The notes: generated by a model not told the origin, from the sequence alone. A stretch of DNA of 64,000 nt from Salinispora vitiensis (GCF_000378825.1 NZ_KB900388.1:1996501-2060500), one strand, 5' to 3'. Shown: positions 10,054 through 20,908, counted from the stretch's first letter. Numbers and translations are program-made.

Positions 10054-10079
10054 CGCCGTGCTGTCGCGCGTTCAGCGCA

Positions 10080-10118
10080 TCAGCACGGCCCGGTAAGAAG
10101 CACGAAGACTCCGGCCAT
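10080..10118 (-). CDS. leuS leader peptide with tandem rare Leu codons
   Basis: Twelve-codon reading frame, product [12 protein letters not shown], ending in TGA. The two adjacent Leu codons are both CTT, a codon that the neighbouring GC-rich genes avoid. The last codons form one arm of a 9-bp hairpin (10081-10089 with 10055-10063), which directly abuts the terminator stem. A -10-like TACACT lies seven nt before the ATG, so the leader may be translated from a leaderless transcript. Ribosome stalling at CTT-CTT when Leu-tRNA is low is the expected switch. Expression has not been seen; the call rests on codon choice and architecture. Confidence 0.65.
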   Translation of the reverse strand: MAGVFVLLTGPC

Positions 10119-10125
10119 GCCCCGG

Positions 10126-10131
10126 AGTGTA
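10126..10131 (-). promoter_or_regulatory. Probable -10 element for the leuS leader
   Basis: TACACT on the minus strand, seven nt before the leader-peptide ATG. No clear -35 is visible 16-18 nt upstream. It would place the transcript start at or near the leader ATG. Confidence 0.45.
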
Positions 10132-10204
10132 CCCCGCCGACACCCGGGAGCGCGCCCGCGGCCACCCGAGCTGGTCATCCCCCCGGGCCCGTCGGCCAGA
10201 CCGG

Positions 10205-10561
10205 TCATCCCGGACCCCGGTCGTCGGCGTGCCGCTGGACCCGTCCGCCGAGTTCGTCGTAGCGCGTGCTGTCAGCCAGCGGGCTACCCGCCCGGTAGGC
10301 GGCGCGGGCCAGGGCGTACCCGCCGACCGGCGCCGAGACGAGCTGCAGTCCGATGGCGACCAGACCCACCAGCACCGTCCGGGGGTCGGGCAGCAACACC
10401 AACACCGCCAGCAGGACGCAGATCAGGCCCAGGCTGCCGGACTTCGCGACGGCGTTCATCCGGTTGTAAACATCGGGCAGTCGGATCAGCCCGATGGAGC
10501 TGATCACGATCAGGCCGGCGCCGATGACCAGCAGCGCGGAGGCGACCAGCATTCGAATCAT
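10205..10561 (-). CDS. mnhG: Na+/H+ antiporter subunit MnhG (MrpG)
   Basis: Subunit G of the multisubunit Mrp/Mnh cation-proton antiporter. The 118-residue product has three membrane segments and the family core IGLIRLPDVYNRMNAVAKSG. The start is ATG 10561, overlapping the mnhF stop by 4 nt (ATGA); the frame is open further upstream but the family N-terminus begins here. It is the last gene of the mnh operon. Confidence 0.93.
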   Translation of the reverse strand: MIRMLVASALLVIGAGLIVISSIGLIRLPDVYNRMNAVAKSGSLGLICVLLAVLVLLPDPRTVLVGLVAIGLQLVSAPVGGYALARAAYRAGSPLADSTRYDELGGRVQRHADDRGPG

Positions 10562-10815
10562 GGCCGCCGCCGATGCACCAGACGGGCCAACGCGACCGTG
10601 GCCAAGAAGCTGACCAGGGTTCCGGTGAGGACCAGGTCCAGCAGTCCGGGCGCGTCCAACCGCACCGCCAATACCGCCACCGCCGCCAGGAACACGAAGA
10701 AGCCGTGGTCGAGCGCGGCCGCACGGTCGGCGTCCGTGGGGCCGACGATCAACCGGCCGAGCACCACGGTCATCGACAGGGCGAGCACCACCAGCACCAC
10801 GTCGAGCAGGAGCAT
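10558..10815 (-). CDS. mnhF: Na+/H+ antiporter subunit MnhF (MrpF)
   Basis: Small three-helix subunit (85 residues) of the Mrp antiporter, with the conserved loop GPTDADRAAALD between helices 1 and 2. It follows mnhE by 3 nt and overlaps mnhG by 4 nt, so the whole operon is tightly packed. Confidence 0.92.
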   Translation of the reverse strand: MLLLDVVLVVLALSMTVVLGRLIVGPTDADRAAALDHGFFVFLAAVAVLAVRLDAPGLLDLVLTGTLVSFLATVALARLVHRRRP

Positions 10816-10818
10816 CCG

Positions 10819-11229
10819 TCACCCACCTCCCTCACCACCGGTCCGGCCGCCGCCGACCGGTCGGACGGCAGCCAACAGCCGCCCTTCCAACTCCGCCACG
10901 GCGCGGCGAAACACCGTCGCGTCGTCGGCGTACATGCCGTGCACCCACATCACCCGCGGGTCCCGCCGCACCGCCAGCGCGAGGGTGCCCGGGGTCAGGG
11001 TGACGAAGAGCGTGAGCAGGGCCACCTCGGAGTCGGTCCGGGCGCGCAGCGGAACCCGGACCACCGCGGGCCGCAACCCCAGGCCCGGAGTGACGATCTC
11101 GCGGGCCACCACCAGGTTCGCCTGTACCAGCCGGCCCGTGAACCAGGCCAGGAACCCCACGATCCGCGCCACCCGGACCACGGCCCGCCGCACCACGTCA
11201 CCCACTGCCCGGCCCACCCCACCGCTCAC
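10819..11229 (-). CDS. mnhE: Na+/H+ antiporter subunit MnhE (MrpE)
   Basis: MnhE-type membrane protein, 136 residues from a GTG that overlaps the mnhD stop (GTGA). Family features are the central LTPGTLALAV motif and the C-terminal VMWVHGMY region. The length is short compared with the usual 160 or so, because the N-terminal hydrophobic hairpin found in many MrpE proteins appears reduced to one segment (FLAWFTGRLVQANLVVA). The frame continues upstream inside mnhD, but that stretch is Arg/Gly-rich and not family-like. Confidence 0.88.
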   Translation of the reverse strand: MSGGVGRAVGDVVRRAVVRVARIVGFLAWFTGRLVQANLVVAREIVTPGLGLRPAVVRVPLRARTDSEVALLTLFVTLTPGTLALAVRRDPRVMWVHGMYADDATVFRRAVAELEGRLLAAVRPVGGGRTGGEGGG

Positions 11230-12692
11230 CGGCCGCTCACCGCCCGCACATACCCGGCCGGCTCCAGCAGCCCCGCCGCGGCGTCGTCGGCCACCTGCAG
11301 CAGCGGCCCGCCCAACGGCCCGAGCAGCAGCGCGCACCCGCCGAGCGCCAACGGCGGTCCCAGCAGCGCCAGACCGGTGCGGGCGGTTCGCTCCCGGGCC
11401 GCTCGCGGCACCTCACCCCAGAACGCGACGCCCCAGATCTTCAGCATCGACAGCAGCGTCACCAGGCTGACCAACACCGCCACCGTCAGCACGAGCCAGT
11501 CCCCAACCTCATTGGCGGCGCGCAGCACCAGAAACTTGGCGAGAAACCCGCCGAACGGGGGCAGACCGGCCAGGGAGAGGGCGGCGACGCCGAAGGCCAA
11601 CGCGAGCAGCGGGCTGGACGAGGCCAACCCACCCAGCCGACTCAATCGGTCGGTACCGCGGGTGGCCGCCACCACCGCCGCGCACAGGAACAATGCCGCC
11701 TTCACCAGCACGTACTGGGCCAGGTAGAAGATGGCGGCGGCGAGACTCGCGGCGGTGAACAGGGCCAGCCCGAGCAGCACGTACCCGATCTGACTCACCA
11801 TGTGAAAGGCCAGCACCTTCCGCATCGAACCGACGCCGATCGCGCCGAGCACCCCGATCACCATGGACGCCAGCGCCACCGCCACCAGCAACGGGTGGTA
11901 GGCCGGGTCGCCGCCGTACAACACCGCGTAGATCCGGATGATCGCGTACAGCCCCACCTTGGTGAGCAGACCGGAGAAGAGCGCGACGACCACCGGTGAC
12001 GCGACCGGGTAGGCGCGGGGCAGCCAGTCGTGCAGCGGCACGAGCGCGCCCTTGAGCGCGAATGCCAGCAGCACGACACCGCCGGCGGCCGCGGCGGCGG
12101 GGACCTCCCGGGCCCTACCGGCGAGGTCCGCGAGCCCGACCGTACCGGTGACCCCGTAGAGCAGTCCGACGCCGGCCAGCAGGATCGTGGAGCCGAGCAG
12201 GCTGGTAGCGATGTACACCCGGCCCGCACCGGCCCGGCCCGGGCCACCGGAGAGCGCCAGCAGCACGTAGGACGGAACGAGCATGACCTCGACCAGCACG
12301 AACAGGTTGAACAGATCGGTGGTGAGGTAGGCGCCATACGCCCCTGCCGACAGCACCATCGACAGTGGCAGGAAGGCCCGCTTGCGGTCATCCCCGGTCC
12401 CCGCGGCGGCCACCAGGCAGGCCAGCACCACCATCGCCGAGACCGTGACCAGCAACGCGCTCAGGGGATCGGCCGCCAGGGTGATCGCGACAACCGGCGG
12501 CCAGTCGCCGACCCTGAGCACCGGAACCTCGCCGTCGGAGGTCGCCACCAGCAGGACGACACCCACCGCGATGACGGCCGCCGTGGCGAGCAGCGCCACC
12601 ACCCGGCGCAGCAGCAGCCGGTCGGGAAGAGCGAGCAGCACGGCGGCGGCGAGGAGCGGACCCGCCACCGGAACAATCAACAGGATGCTCAC
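11226..12692 (-). CDS. mnhD: Na+/H+ antiporter subunit MnhD (MrpD), NuoM/NuoN-like
   Basis: Proton-translocating antiporter subunit homologous to complex I NuoM/N, about 488 residues with some 14 membrane helices. Conserved charged residues in helices are visible, for example LFVLVEVMLVPSYVLL (Glu in the NuoM-like position), LKGALVPLHDWLPRAYPVA (Lys, His) and KVLAFHMVSQIGYV. The start is the GTG at 12692 within the mnhC stop (GTGA); a GTG at 12710 is less likely. Translationally coupled to both neighbours. Confidence 0.94.
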   Translation of the reverse strand: MSILLIVPVAGPLLAAAVLLALPDRLLLRRVVALLATAAVIAVGVVLLVATSDGEVPVLRVGDWPPVVAITLAADPLSALLVTVSAMVVLACLVAAAGTGDDRKRAFLPLSMVLSAGAYGAYLTTDLFNLFVLVEVMLVPSYVLLALSGGPGRAGAGRVYIATSLLGSTILLAGVGLLYGVTGTVGLADLAGRAREVPAAAAAGGVVLLAFALKGALVPLHDWLPRAYPVASPVVVALFSGLLTKVGLYAIIRIYAVLYGGDPAYHPLLVAVALASMVIGVLGAIGVGSMRKVLAFHMVSQIGYVLLGLALFTAASLAAAIFYLAQYVLVKAALFLCAAVVAATRGTDRLSRLGGLASSSPLLALAFGVAALSLAGLPPFGGFLAKFLVLRAANEVGDWLVLTVAVLVSLVTLLSMLKIWGVAFWGEVPRAARERTARTGLALLGPPLALGGCALLLGPLGGPLLQVADDAAAGLLEPAGYVRAVSGR

Positions 12693-13012
12693 CGCGGCCC
12701 CCCGTCCCACGTCTCCGGTGGGCGACTCCCCCGCCGGGCGGCACGGCGCAGCAGCCGCAGCAGGTAGACGGTGATGCCGAAGGTGATCACAATCGCGGTC
12801 AGGATGAAGGCCTGGGGCAGCGGGTCGGCACTCTCCGCGCCCCCGCCGTCAACCGGCGGCTCCCGCCGGTGCAGGCCGCCGGCGGCCAGCAGGAGCACGT
12901 TCACCGCGTGCCCGAGCAGCACGAAGCCGAGCACCAGCCGCAGCTGCCCGGGGCGGAGCAGGAGGAAGACGCCGGCCGCCACCAGCACCCCGACGATCAG
13001 CGGCCCGCTCAT
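12689..13012 (-). CDS. mnhC: Na+/H+ antiporter subunit MnhC (MrpC), NuoK-like
   Basis: NuoK-like subunit of 107 residues with three membrane helices. LGFVLLGHAVNVLLLAAG and the C-terminal DPLPQAFILTAIVITFG are the family signatures. It overlaps the mnhA/B stop by 4 nt (ATGA) and mnhD by 4 nt. Confidence 0.94.
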   Translation of the reverse strand: MSGPLIVGVLVAAGVFLLLRPGQLRLVLGFVLLGHAVNVLLLAAGGLHRREPPVDGGGAESADPLPQAFILTAIVITFGITVYLLRLLRRAARRGSRPPETWDGGPR

Positions 13013-15759
13013 CGGACCCGCTCCCGAACCGGCCCGGGCGCAGGACCGGCGGGCGCGCTGTCCAGTCGGCGGACCGCCGCCACGACCAGGGCCAGCACCA
13101 TCAGGTACACACCCAGGTCGAACAGGAGAGCCGACGACACCGAACCGACGCCGGGCAGGGGGAACTTGACCGGGGCCAGGAAGGCAATGCCCCCGGCCAG
13201 CGGCACCAAGCCCGCGACGAGCGCCAGTAGCAGACCGACGGTGAGCAGCGGCGCTCCCCGGAGCCGGCCCAGCAGCGGCGCTCCCGCCGGGTGCGCCAGG
13301 TGACCGAGTCCGACCGCGGTACCGGCGAGCAGAGCGGCGATGAACCCGCCCCCGAGCTCCTGGTGGCCGCGGAGGAACAACACCGCGGACGCGACGAGCA
13401 TGACCGGAGCCAGCACGCGGTACGCCAGCTCGAGCACCGGATCGACGGCATGCCGTACCGCGTCGGGAGGATTCCGTACGGCCTCGGCCGGCCGGGCGAG
13501 GCCGATCAGCCCCACCGCGACCACCGCGAGTACGACCGCCTCACCGAGGGTGTCCAGGGCCCGAATGTCGACGAGGATGGTGTTGACCAGGTTCTGCCCC
13601 CCGGTCGCCGAGGACGCCTCCCGCAGGTACCAGTCGCCGACGGGCGACAGGTCGCGGCGGCCGGTCAACGCCGCGGTCGCCACCGCCGCCGCCACCCCGG
13701 CGAGCACCGCCAGCCCGATGCCGGCGACTATCCCCACCCGACGGCCCGGCGCGACCAACCGGCCGGGCCGGCCCCGCAGGGCGAGCATGACCACCACCGT
13801 GGTGAGCACCTCGACCAGCATCAGGGTGAGCGCCACGTCCGGGGCGCCCACGGTGAGGAACCAGGCGGCCAGGATCAGGCCGACCGCACCGGTCAGCGCG
13901 ACCGCCGCGAGCGCCGAACGGGTGGTGACCAGGCCGGCGAGGGTGACCAGGAGCAGCCCGAGCACCAGCCAGTCCCCCGGCCGGGTGGCGTCCGGGTGCC
14001 GGGTGGGTAGCGGGCCGAGGAGCAGCGCGGCGACCGCCGCCAGCGCCACCACGGCGAGCAGTGGCCGGGCCAGGTAGGGGGCGGGAGCCGTGACCTGGGC
14101 GGGCCGGGCCACGACCGCCCCGAAGCGCACCAACGCACGCCGCCACCGCTCGAGGTAGCCGGTGAACGGTGGGGTGGTTGGTATCGCCGCGAGCACCGGA
14201 TCGGCCCGGCGCCGGTACCAGAACAGCAGCGTCCCGAGCAGGACGGTGAGCGCGGAGAGCCCGAGCGCCGGGGTAAAGCCATGCCAGAAGGCCAGGTAGG
14301 GCGCCGGTCCCTGGGGCCGGGCATCGCTGGCGGCCCGCTCCACCATCGGGCTGAGGAGCGCGACGGCCGGGCCGAGAGCGGTGGCGAGGACCGCCGCGAC
14401 AGCCGCCGGTGCCAGGAACGACCAGGCCGGTTCGTGCAGCTCACGCTGCCGGGTCGGGCCGGAGAGGACACCATGGACCAGCCGCGCGGCGTACGCGAAG
14501 GTGAGCGTCGCGGCGAGCACCGCCAGGCCGGCGGCGATCCACCCGAGCCAGGGCACCTCGTCCACCGTAATGAGCGCCTCGAAGATCGCCTCTTTGCCGA
14601 CGAAGCCGATCGTCGGCGGCAGACCGGCCAGCGACATGGCCGCCAACACGGTAAGCGTCACGGTGATCGGCATCGCCCGCCGCAACCCGGACAGGGCCCG
14701 GATGTCCCGGCTGCCCGCCTGCCGGTCGATGATTCCCACCAGCATGAACAGCGTCGCCTTGAACAGGGCGTGCGCGATCGTGTACAGGATCGCCGCCGCG
14801 TCCGAGGCGGGCGTGCCGACGCCGATCACGCTGACCAGCAGGCCGAGCTGGCTCACCGTGGAGTACGCGAGCAGGGCCTTGAGATCGTGTTGGCGGAGCG
14901 CCAACACCGCGCCGACGATCGCGGTGAGCAGCCCGAGGCCGATCAACGTCAGGTCCCACGGCCACTGTCCGCCAAACAGCGCCGAGAAGCGCATCAACAG
15001 GTAGATGCCCGCCTTCACCAGCGTGGCGGCGTGCAGATAGGCGCTGACCGGGGTGAGGGCGACCATGGCACCGGGCAGCCAGAAGTGGAACGGCACCTGC
15101 GCCGACTTCGTGATCGCCGCGAAGATCACCAGCGCGCCCGCGGCCCAGGCGGGTCCGGTCGCCAGCCGGCCCGGATCAGCCAGGATCAGATGGAGGTCGC
15201 TGGTGCCGAGGCTCGCAGTCAGCACGACCACCGCCACCAGCAGCGCCACCCCACCGGTGGTGGTGACGACGAGGGCCTGGATCGCCGGCCCTCGGGCCTG
15301 CGGGCGACCGTCCTGCCCGATGAGAACGAACGACAGGATGCTGGCCAGCTCCCAGAAGGCGAACAGCAGCAGCAGATCGTCGGCGAGCACCAGACCCAGC
15401 ATCGCCGCGGCGAACAGGGTCATCGTCACGTACACCCGGGTATGCCGGCTGTCCGGGCCCAGGTAGCGCGGACAGTACGCCATGACGAACGCGCCCACTC
15501 CCAACACCAGCAGGGCGAAGATGAGACTGAGTGCGTCCATCCGCAGCTCCGCGTAGACCCCGAGCGACGGTAGCCACGGCCAGGAGAGGGTGACGGCCTG
15601 GTCGGCGAGCAGGAGCGGACGCTGGGAGAAGAGCAGGCCCGCCCCGGCCAGGTAGCCGACGGCGAGCAGGTAGCCGGCGTTGCGCCCCAACCACCAGGTC
15701 AGCACCGGCGCTACGGCAGCGAGGAGGAACTGCCCGCCGAGGACGACCGCGAGAATCAT
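13009..15759 (-). CDS. mnhA: Fused Na+/H+ antiporter subunits MnhA-MnhB
   Basis: NuoL-like large antiporter subunit of 916 residues that includes the MnhB domain as its C-terminus, as in many actinobacteria. Residues 1-500 or so hold the NuoL core (FWELASILSFVLIGQD, KSAQVPFHFWLPGAMVALTPVSAYLHAATLVKAG, LKALLAYSTVSQLG). DUF4040-type helices follow (about 600-700), then MnhB (about 780-900: LFLRGHQELGGGFIAALLAG and a final VYLMVLALVVAAVRRL helix). It is the first gene of mnhAB-C-D-E-F-G. Exports Na+ (or K+) in exchange for protons, relevant to pH and salt homeostasis, which suits a marine habitat if the genus inference is right. Confidence 0.94.
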   Translation of the reverse strand: MILAVVLGGQFLLAAVAPVLTWWLGRNAGYLLAVGYLAGAGLLFSQRPLLLADQAVTLSWPWLPSLGVYAELRMDALSLIFALLVLGVGAFVMAYCPRYLGPDSRHTRVYVTMTLFAAAMLGLVLADDLLLLFAFWELASILSFVLIGQDGRPQARGPAIQALVVTTTGGVALLVAVVVLTASLGTSDLHLILADPGRLATGPAWAAGALVIFAAITKSAQVPFHFWLPGAMVALTPVSAYLHAATLVKAGIYLLMRFSALFGGQWPWDLTLIGLGLLTAIVGAVLALRQHDLKALLAYSTVSQLGLLVSVIGVGTPASDAAAILYTIAHALFKATLFMLVGIIDRQAGSRDIRALSGLRRAMPITVTLTVLAAMSLAGLPPTIGFVGKEAIFEALITVDEVPWLGWIAAGLAVLAATLTFAYAARLVHGVLSGPTRQRELHEPAWSFLAPAAVAAVLATALGPAVALLSPMVERAASDARPQGPAPYLAFWHGFTPALGLSALTVLLGTLLFWYRRRADPVLAAIPTTPPFTGYLERWRRALVRFGAVVARPAQVTAPAPYLARPLLAVVALAAVAALLLGPLPTRHPDATRPGDWLVLGLLLVTLAGLVTTRSALAAVALTGAVGLILAAWFLTVGAPDVALTLMLVEVLTTVVVMLALRGRPGRLVAPGRRVGIVAGIGLAVLAGVAAAVATAALTGRRDLSPVGDWYLREASSATGGQNLVNTILVDIRALDTLGEAVVLAVVAVGLIGLARPAEAVRNPPDAVRHAVDPVLELAYRVLAPVMLVASAVLFLRGHQELGGGFIAALLAGTAVGLGHLAHPAGAPLLGRLRGAPLLTVGLLLALVAGLVPLAGGIAFLAPVKFPLPGVGSVSSALLFDLGVYLMVLALVVAAVRRLDSAPAGPAPGPVRERVR

Positions 15760-16085
15760 GTCGGCCCGCAGCAGCCGGACCGGTGTCGCCCACGAACCCC
15801 CGGCACCGCCACGGCTGCCATCGCCTTCTCCCTACTCCACCGACCGGGTCGGGGCTGCGGACTACTACCCGTCCGTTGCCCCGTCGACACCTCCCCCCGA
15901 CGGACGAATAATCCGGACGAATGCGATGGAACACCGGTGGTGGTCGGCTGTGGTGTCAAACCTCGCTAGCCTGAGAGGCCAGTGAGATTTCTGCGGCAGA
16001 CGAGGCATGCGCGCGACCGCGCAAGCCCAACGGCGGGGCCAGCCGCTCCGGACGAGCTGCCGTCGAGGCGACGAGGAGGACGTCC
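15760..16085. promoter_or_regulatory. Divergent promoter region between mnh operon and moxR
   Basis: A 326-bp region without a gene. For moxR a -10-like TAGCCT is at 15967-15972 on the plus strand, about 115 nt before the start, and a good ribosome site (GAGGAGG) precedes the GTG. No convincing promoter for the mnh operon was found; an AT-richer patch lies around 15908-15925. Confidence 0.45.
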
Positions 16086-17138
<1,053 letters not shown>

Positions 17139-17139
17139 A

Positions 17140-18435
17140 GTGCGCGACGGGCTGCGCGGGCTGACCACGCGGGGCCGGTCGTTCCTCGCCGCGGCGGTCG
17201 CGGCGGGGATCTCGGCCGCCATCCTCGGTGAACGGGACCTGCTCCGGGTAGCGGCGCTGCTCGCATTCCTGCCGCTGCTGGCCGCACTCTACGTCGGCCG
17301 TAGCCGGTACAAGTTGGCCTGCAACCGGTCGCTGGAACCAGGGCGGGTACCGGTCAGCACCAGCTCCCGGGTGGTGCTGCGCCTCCAGAACCTGTCCCGC
17401 CTGCCCACCGGTACGCTCCTGCTGGAGGACCGACTTCCGTACGCGCTGGGCAGCCGGCCTCGGGTCGTGTTGGACCGGCTCGACGCACAGCAGGCCAGCT
17501 CGGTGGCGTACACGGTGCGGGCCGACGTCCGTGGCCGATACAAGATCGGCCCACTGGTGGTCCGGATGACCGACCCGTTCGGGCTGTGCGAGGTGACCCG
17601 TGCCTTCCCCAGCACTGACCAGCTGACGGTGGTCCCGCAGGCCACGCCCCTGCCCACAGTCCGACTTCCCAGCGAGTACGCGGGTAGCGGCGACAGCCGG
17701 GCCCGGTCGGTCGCGGTGCACGGCGAGGACGATGCGGCGACCCGGGAGTACCGGTTGGGCGACGACCTACGGCGGGTGCACTGGAAGTCCACCGCGCGCA
17801 CCGGTGAGCTGATGGTCCGCCGCGAGGAGCAACCCTGGGAAAGCCGCGCCACCGTGCTGCTGGACACCCGGGCGTACGGGCACTGTGGTGACGGGCCGAC
17901 GGCCAGCTTCGAGTGGGCGGTCTCCGCCGCCGCGAGCATCGCCGTGCACCTGCGGCAGAGCGGCTACCGGCTACGACTGCTCACCGGCTCCGGTACGGAC
18001 ATCGACGCGACGGAGGCGAGCGGGCACGGGCTCCTCCTGGACAACCTCGCCGACGCCCGCCTCGACCAGCGAACCGAGATCGCCACCCTGGTCCGGGAGG
18101 TTCGACAACACGTCGGCGGTGGTCTGATCATCGGCCTGTTCGGGACGCTCAGCACCGTTGAGGCCGAGCTACTGGCCGCGCTACGCGGCAACGGCGCCAC
18201 CTGCGTGGCGTTTCTGCAGAACAGCTCCACCTGGCTGACCCTGCCGGCCAGTGCCCGGGCCGAGGCCGACGACGCGCACGCCACCGCCGCGCTTGCGCTG
18301 GTCCGAAGCGGCTGGCGGGTGATCGGCGTGGACCATGGCTCCCGGTTACCGGCTCTGTGGCCGCAGGCCGGCCGGGGCGCACAGGGCTTCGCTGTCCGGG
18401 CCACGTCGGCCGAGACCGTGGCGGGCAGACGATGA
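17140..18435 (+). CDS. DUF58 domain-containing membrane protein
   Basis: The 431-residue product has two N-terminal hydrophobic segments (about 13-30 and 35-50), a beta-rich middle (about 60-190), and the DUF58 signature [17 protein letters not shown] followed by [11 protein letters not shown], then a VWA-like fold. The molecular role is unknown; genomic linkage to MoxR is general. The start is a GTG one base after the moxR stop. The C-terminus, about 140 residues, is less conserved. Confidence 0.88.
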   Translation: MRDGLRGLTTRGRSFLAAAVAAGISAAILGERDLLRVAALLAFLPLLAALYVGRSRYKLACNRSLEPGRVPVSTSSRVVLRLQNLSRLPTGTLLLEDRLPYALGSRPRVVLDRLDAQQASSVAYTVRADVRGRYKIGPLVVRMTDPFGLCEVTRAFPSTDQLTVVPQATPLPTVRLPSEYAGSGDSRARSVAVHGEDDAATREYRLGDDLRRVHWKSTARTGELMVRREEQPWESRATVLLDTRAYGHCGDGPTASFEWAVSAAASIAVHLRQSGYRLRLLTGSGTDIDATEASGHGLLLDNLADARLDQRTEIATLVREVRQHVGGGLIIGLFGTLSTVEAELLAALRGNGATCVAFLQNSSTWLTLPASARAEADDAHATAALALVRSGWRVIGVDHGSRLPALWPQAGRGAQGFAVRATSAETVAGRR

Positions 18436-18451
18436 ACCGGAGGCCGCGCAC

Positions 18452-20908
18452 ATGAAATCCCACCGGAACCTGGGCTTGGTCGCCGCGGCCGCGACGCTGC
18501 TCGCCGCGGCGCCGTTGTCGGCCATCTTCGACCGCTGGACCTGGCTGGTCCAGTCGACCATCGCCGTCGCCGCGGTGGCCGTGGTGGCCGCCCTGGCCCG
18601 GCTGGGTCGGGCCCCGCTGTGGGGGCAGGTGCTGGCCATGCTCGGTGGCCTGTTGCTAACCCTGACCTGGCTGTTTCCCGCCGGCACCGAGTTGCTGGGC
18701 GTGGTGCCGACCCCGGCCACCATCGGGCACTTCGGGGCGCTGGCGGAGGCGTCGCTGGTAGACATGCGCAGCTATCAGGTAAAGGTGCCTGACACCGACC
18801 CGCTGCTGTTCGTCACCGTACTCGGCATCGGCGGTGTCGCCGTGCTGGTTGACCTGTTGGCGGTCGGGCTGCGCCGGCCCGCACTCGCCGGTCTTCCGAT
18901 GCTGGCCATCTACTCGGTCCCGGTGGCCGTCTATGTGAACAGCGTCCCTCCGGTGCCGTTCGCCGTCGGCGCGGCCGGTTACCTCTGGCTGTTGGCCGCC
19001 GACAACGTCGACCGGGTTCGCCGGTTCGGCCGGCGATTCAGCGGCGACGGCCGGGGGGTCGACGTGTGGGAGGCATCCCCGCTTGCGGCCGCCGGTCGCC
19101 GGCTGGCGGCGGTGGGGGTCGCGGTCGCGGTCCTGCTGCCGTTGGCGGTGCCGGGGATGACCAGTGGCCTACTCAGCACGCTCGGCTCCGGCGCCGGGGA
19201 CGGCACGGGAGGATCGGGCCGGGGCACAACCGGCCAGGTCGACCTTTTCTCGGCCCTCCAAGGCCAGCTCAGCCAGGGCGAAACCACCGACATGGTGAAG
19301 GTGACCACCAATGAGCCGTCCCCGCCCTACCTACGGTTCGGCACGGCCGACCAGTTGCGAAGTGGTGGCTTCCAGGCCCGGTCTCCCAGTGGTGTCCCGA
19401 TCAACCGGGATTTCCGCCCGACCGTGCCGGACCGGGCGGAAATCACTCGTGCCCGCTACCAAGCGACGGTCGAGGTGATGGAGGGTTTCGACATGCCGCT
19501 GCTGCCGGTGTACCCCGAGCCGGTCCAGTTCAAGCTGAGCGGCGGCTGGTCCTTCGACCCGAGCCAGCAGGTCCTCTTCTCCAATCGGGAGCGTTCGTCG
19601 GGCAAGCGCTACGAGTTCGAGTACGTGCGGTCGACCTACTCGCCGGCCGCCCTGCGGCAGGCCCGCCCACTCCCGGCCGAGCACAGCCTCCGCCGACAGA
19701 CGGTCACGCCAGCGGTGCCCGAGGTGGAGGCGTTGGTGGACGAGCTGACCCAAGACCAAGGCACCGAGTACGACAAGGTGCGGGCCATCTATGACCACTT
19801 CGCCACGGAGAACGGGTTCAGCTACGCCCTCAGTACCGAGGGAGGCACCAGCGGTGAGGAGATCGTTGATTTCCTCACCAACAAGGTCGGGTTCTGTCAG
19901 CAGTACGCCGCCGCGATGGCGTGGTTGGTCCGGGCCGCCGACATTCCGGCACGGGTCGCCTTCGGGTTCACCACCGGCAGCAACTCCGACGGGGACACGT
20001 ACGTGTTGACCAACCGCAACCTGCACGCCTGGACCGAGGTCTACTTCGACGGGTTTGGCTGGGTTCCGTTCGACGCTACTCCCGCATATGGCGTACCGGG
20101 GGCTGTCCGCTCCGACTGGGCCCCCGATCTGGAGGTGAAGGAGGAGGTCGCCCCGGGGCCGAGCGCGTCAGCGGGTCCGGCGGGCTCCGGTTCCGGGACG
20201 AGTCAGAACCAGCTGCAGGAAGGGCTGGAGGGGGAGTTGTCGGGGCTGCCGAACGGCACCAGCACCCCCACCCGGCCCGAATCCTCCTGGCTCTGGTGGG
20301 CTGTCGGGGCGGTGGCCCTGCTCATGCTGCTCACCGCACCGGCGTTACAGCGGTCCGCCCTACGCCGACGACGCGGTGGCAGACGGACGCCGTCGGCCAC
20401 GCCGGCCGGGGTCGCCGCGGGCGGGACACCCTCGGGCGAGCACCACATGGTGGTGCTGGCTGACGCGGACCGGGCACGGGCCGACGCGCACGCGGCCTGG
20501 GACGAGTTGCTGGACACGTTGGTCGACTTCCGGCAACGGATCAACGGGGCGGAGACGCCGCGCGCCACCGCCAGCCGGCTCGCCCGCGACACCTTCCGTG
20601 CGGACAGCGACGCCAGATCGGCGGTACGGCTGCTGGGCCGGGCAGAGGAGCTCGCCCGCTACGCCCGCGATCCGCACCCCGGGGAGCCGCTGCTGCCAGC
20701 TCTGCGTCGGGTTCGGGCCGCGCTCGTGGCAGGATCCGACCGCCGCACGCGCCTGCTGGCGGCGACCCTGCCCGCGTCGGTGTTGCTGCGTTGGCGGGTG
20801 GCCGCCGCTGCCGCCCTCACCCGCCTGACGTCTTCCTACGGTCGGTTCCGGGCCGTGACCCTACGCTGGAGCCCGCGCCGGCTGCTGGCCGACCGCCGCC
20901 CCCGTTGA
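18452..20908 (+). CDS. tgpA: Transglutaminase-like membrane protein (TgpA/DUF3488 family)
   Basis: Membrane-anchored protein of 818 residues with a transglutaminase-like domain outside the cell. Five or six N-terminal helices (about 5-230, DUF3488) precede a beta-rich stretch. The catalytic triad is visible as Cys482 in VGFCQQYAAAMAWL, His525 in NLHAWTEVYF and Asp541 in VPFDATP. A Ser/Gly linker leads to a C-terminal helix (about 610-630) and a cytoplasmic DUF4129-like tail rich in Arg. The ATG at 18452 has GGAGG upstream. Function in cell-wall or exopolymer processing is proposed for relatives; the substrate is unknown here. Confidence 0.88.
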   Translation: MKSHRNLGLVAAAATLLAAAPLSAIFDRWTWLVQSTIAVAAVAVVAALARLGRAPLWGQVLAMLGGLLLTLTWLFPAGTELLGVVPTPATIGHFGALAEASLVDMRSYQVKVPDTDPLLFVTVLGIGGVAVLVDLLAVGLRRPALAGLPMLAIYSVPVAVYVNSVPPVPFAVGAAGYLWLLAADNVDRVRRFGRRFSGDGRGVDVWEASPLAAAGRRLAAVGVAVAVLLPLAVPGMTSGLLSTLGSGAGDGTGGSGRGTTGQVDLFSALQGQLSQGETTDMVKVTTNEPSPPYLRFGTADQLRSGGFQARSPSGVPINRDFRPTVPDRAEITRARYQATVEVMEGFDMPLLPVYPEPVQFKLSGGWSFDPSQQVLFSNRERSSGKRYEFEYVRSTYSPAALRQARPLPAEHSLRRQTVTPAVPEVEALVDELTQDQGTEYDKVRAIYDHFATENGFSYALSTEGGTSGEEIVDFLTNKVGFCQQYAAAMAWLVRAADIPARVAFGFTTGSNSDGDTYVLTNRNLHAWTEVYFDGFGWVPFDATPAYGVPGAVRSDWAPDLEVKEEVAPGPSASAGPAGSGSGTSQNQLQEGLEGELSGLPNGTSTPTRPESSWLWWAVGAVALLMLLTAPALQRSALRRRRGGRRTPSATPAGVAAGGTPSGEHHMVVLADADRARADAHAAWDELLDTLVDFRQRINGAETPRATASRLARDTFRADSDARSAVRLLGRAEELARYARDPHPGEPLLPALRRVRAALVAGSDRRTRLLAATLPASVLLRWRVAAAAALTRLTSSYGRFRAVTLRWSPRRLLADRRPR

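Noticed and set aside
8906..10096. 396-codon plus-strand frame opposite leuS
   Set aside because: Composition-driven shadow of leuS with no recognisable motif.
13291..15573. Long plus-strand open frames opposite mnhA and mnhC
   Set aside because: They are Arg/Gln/His-rich with no domain and lie antisense to a well-supported antiporter operon; high GC leaves antisense frames open.
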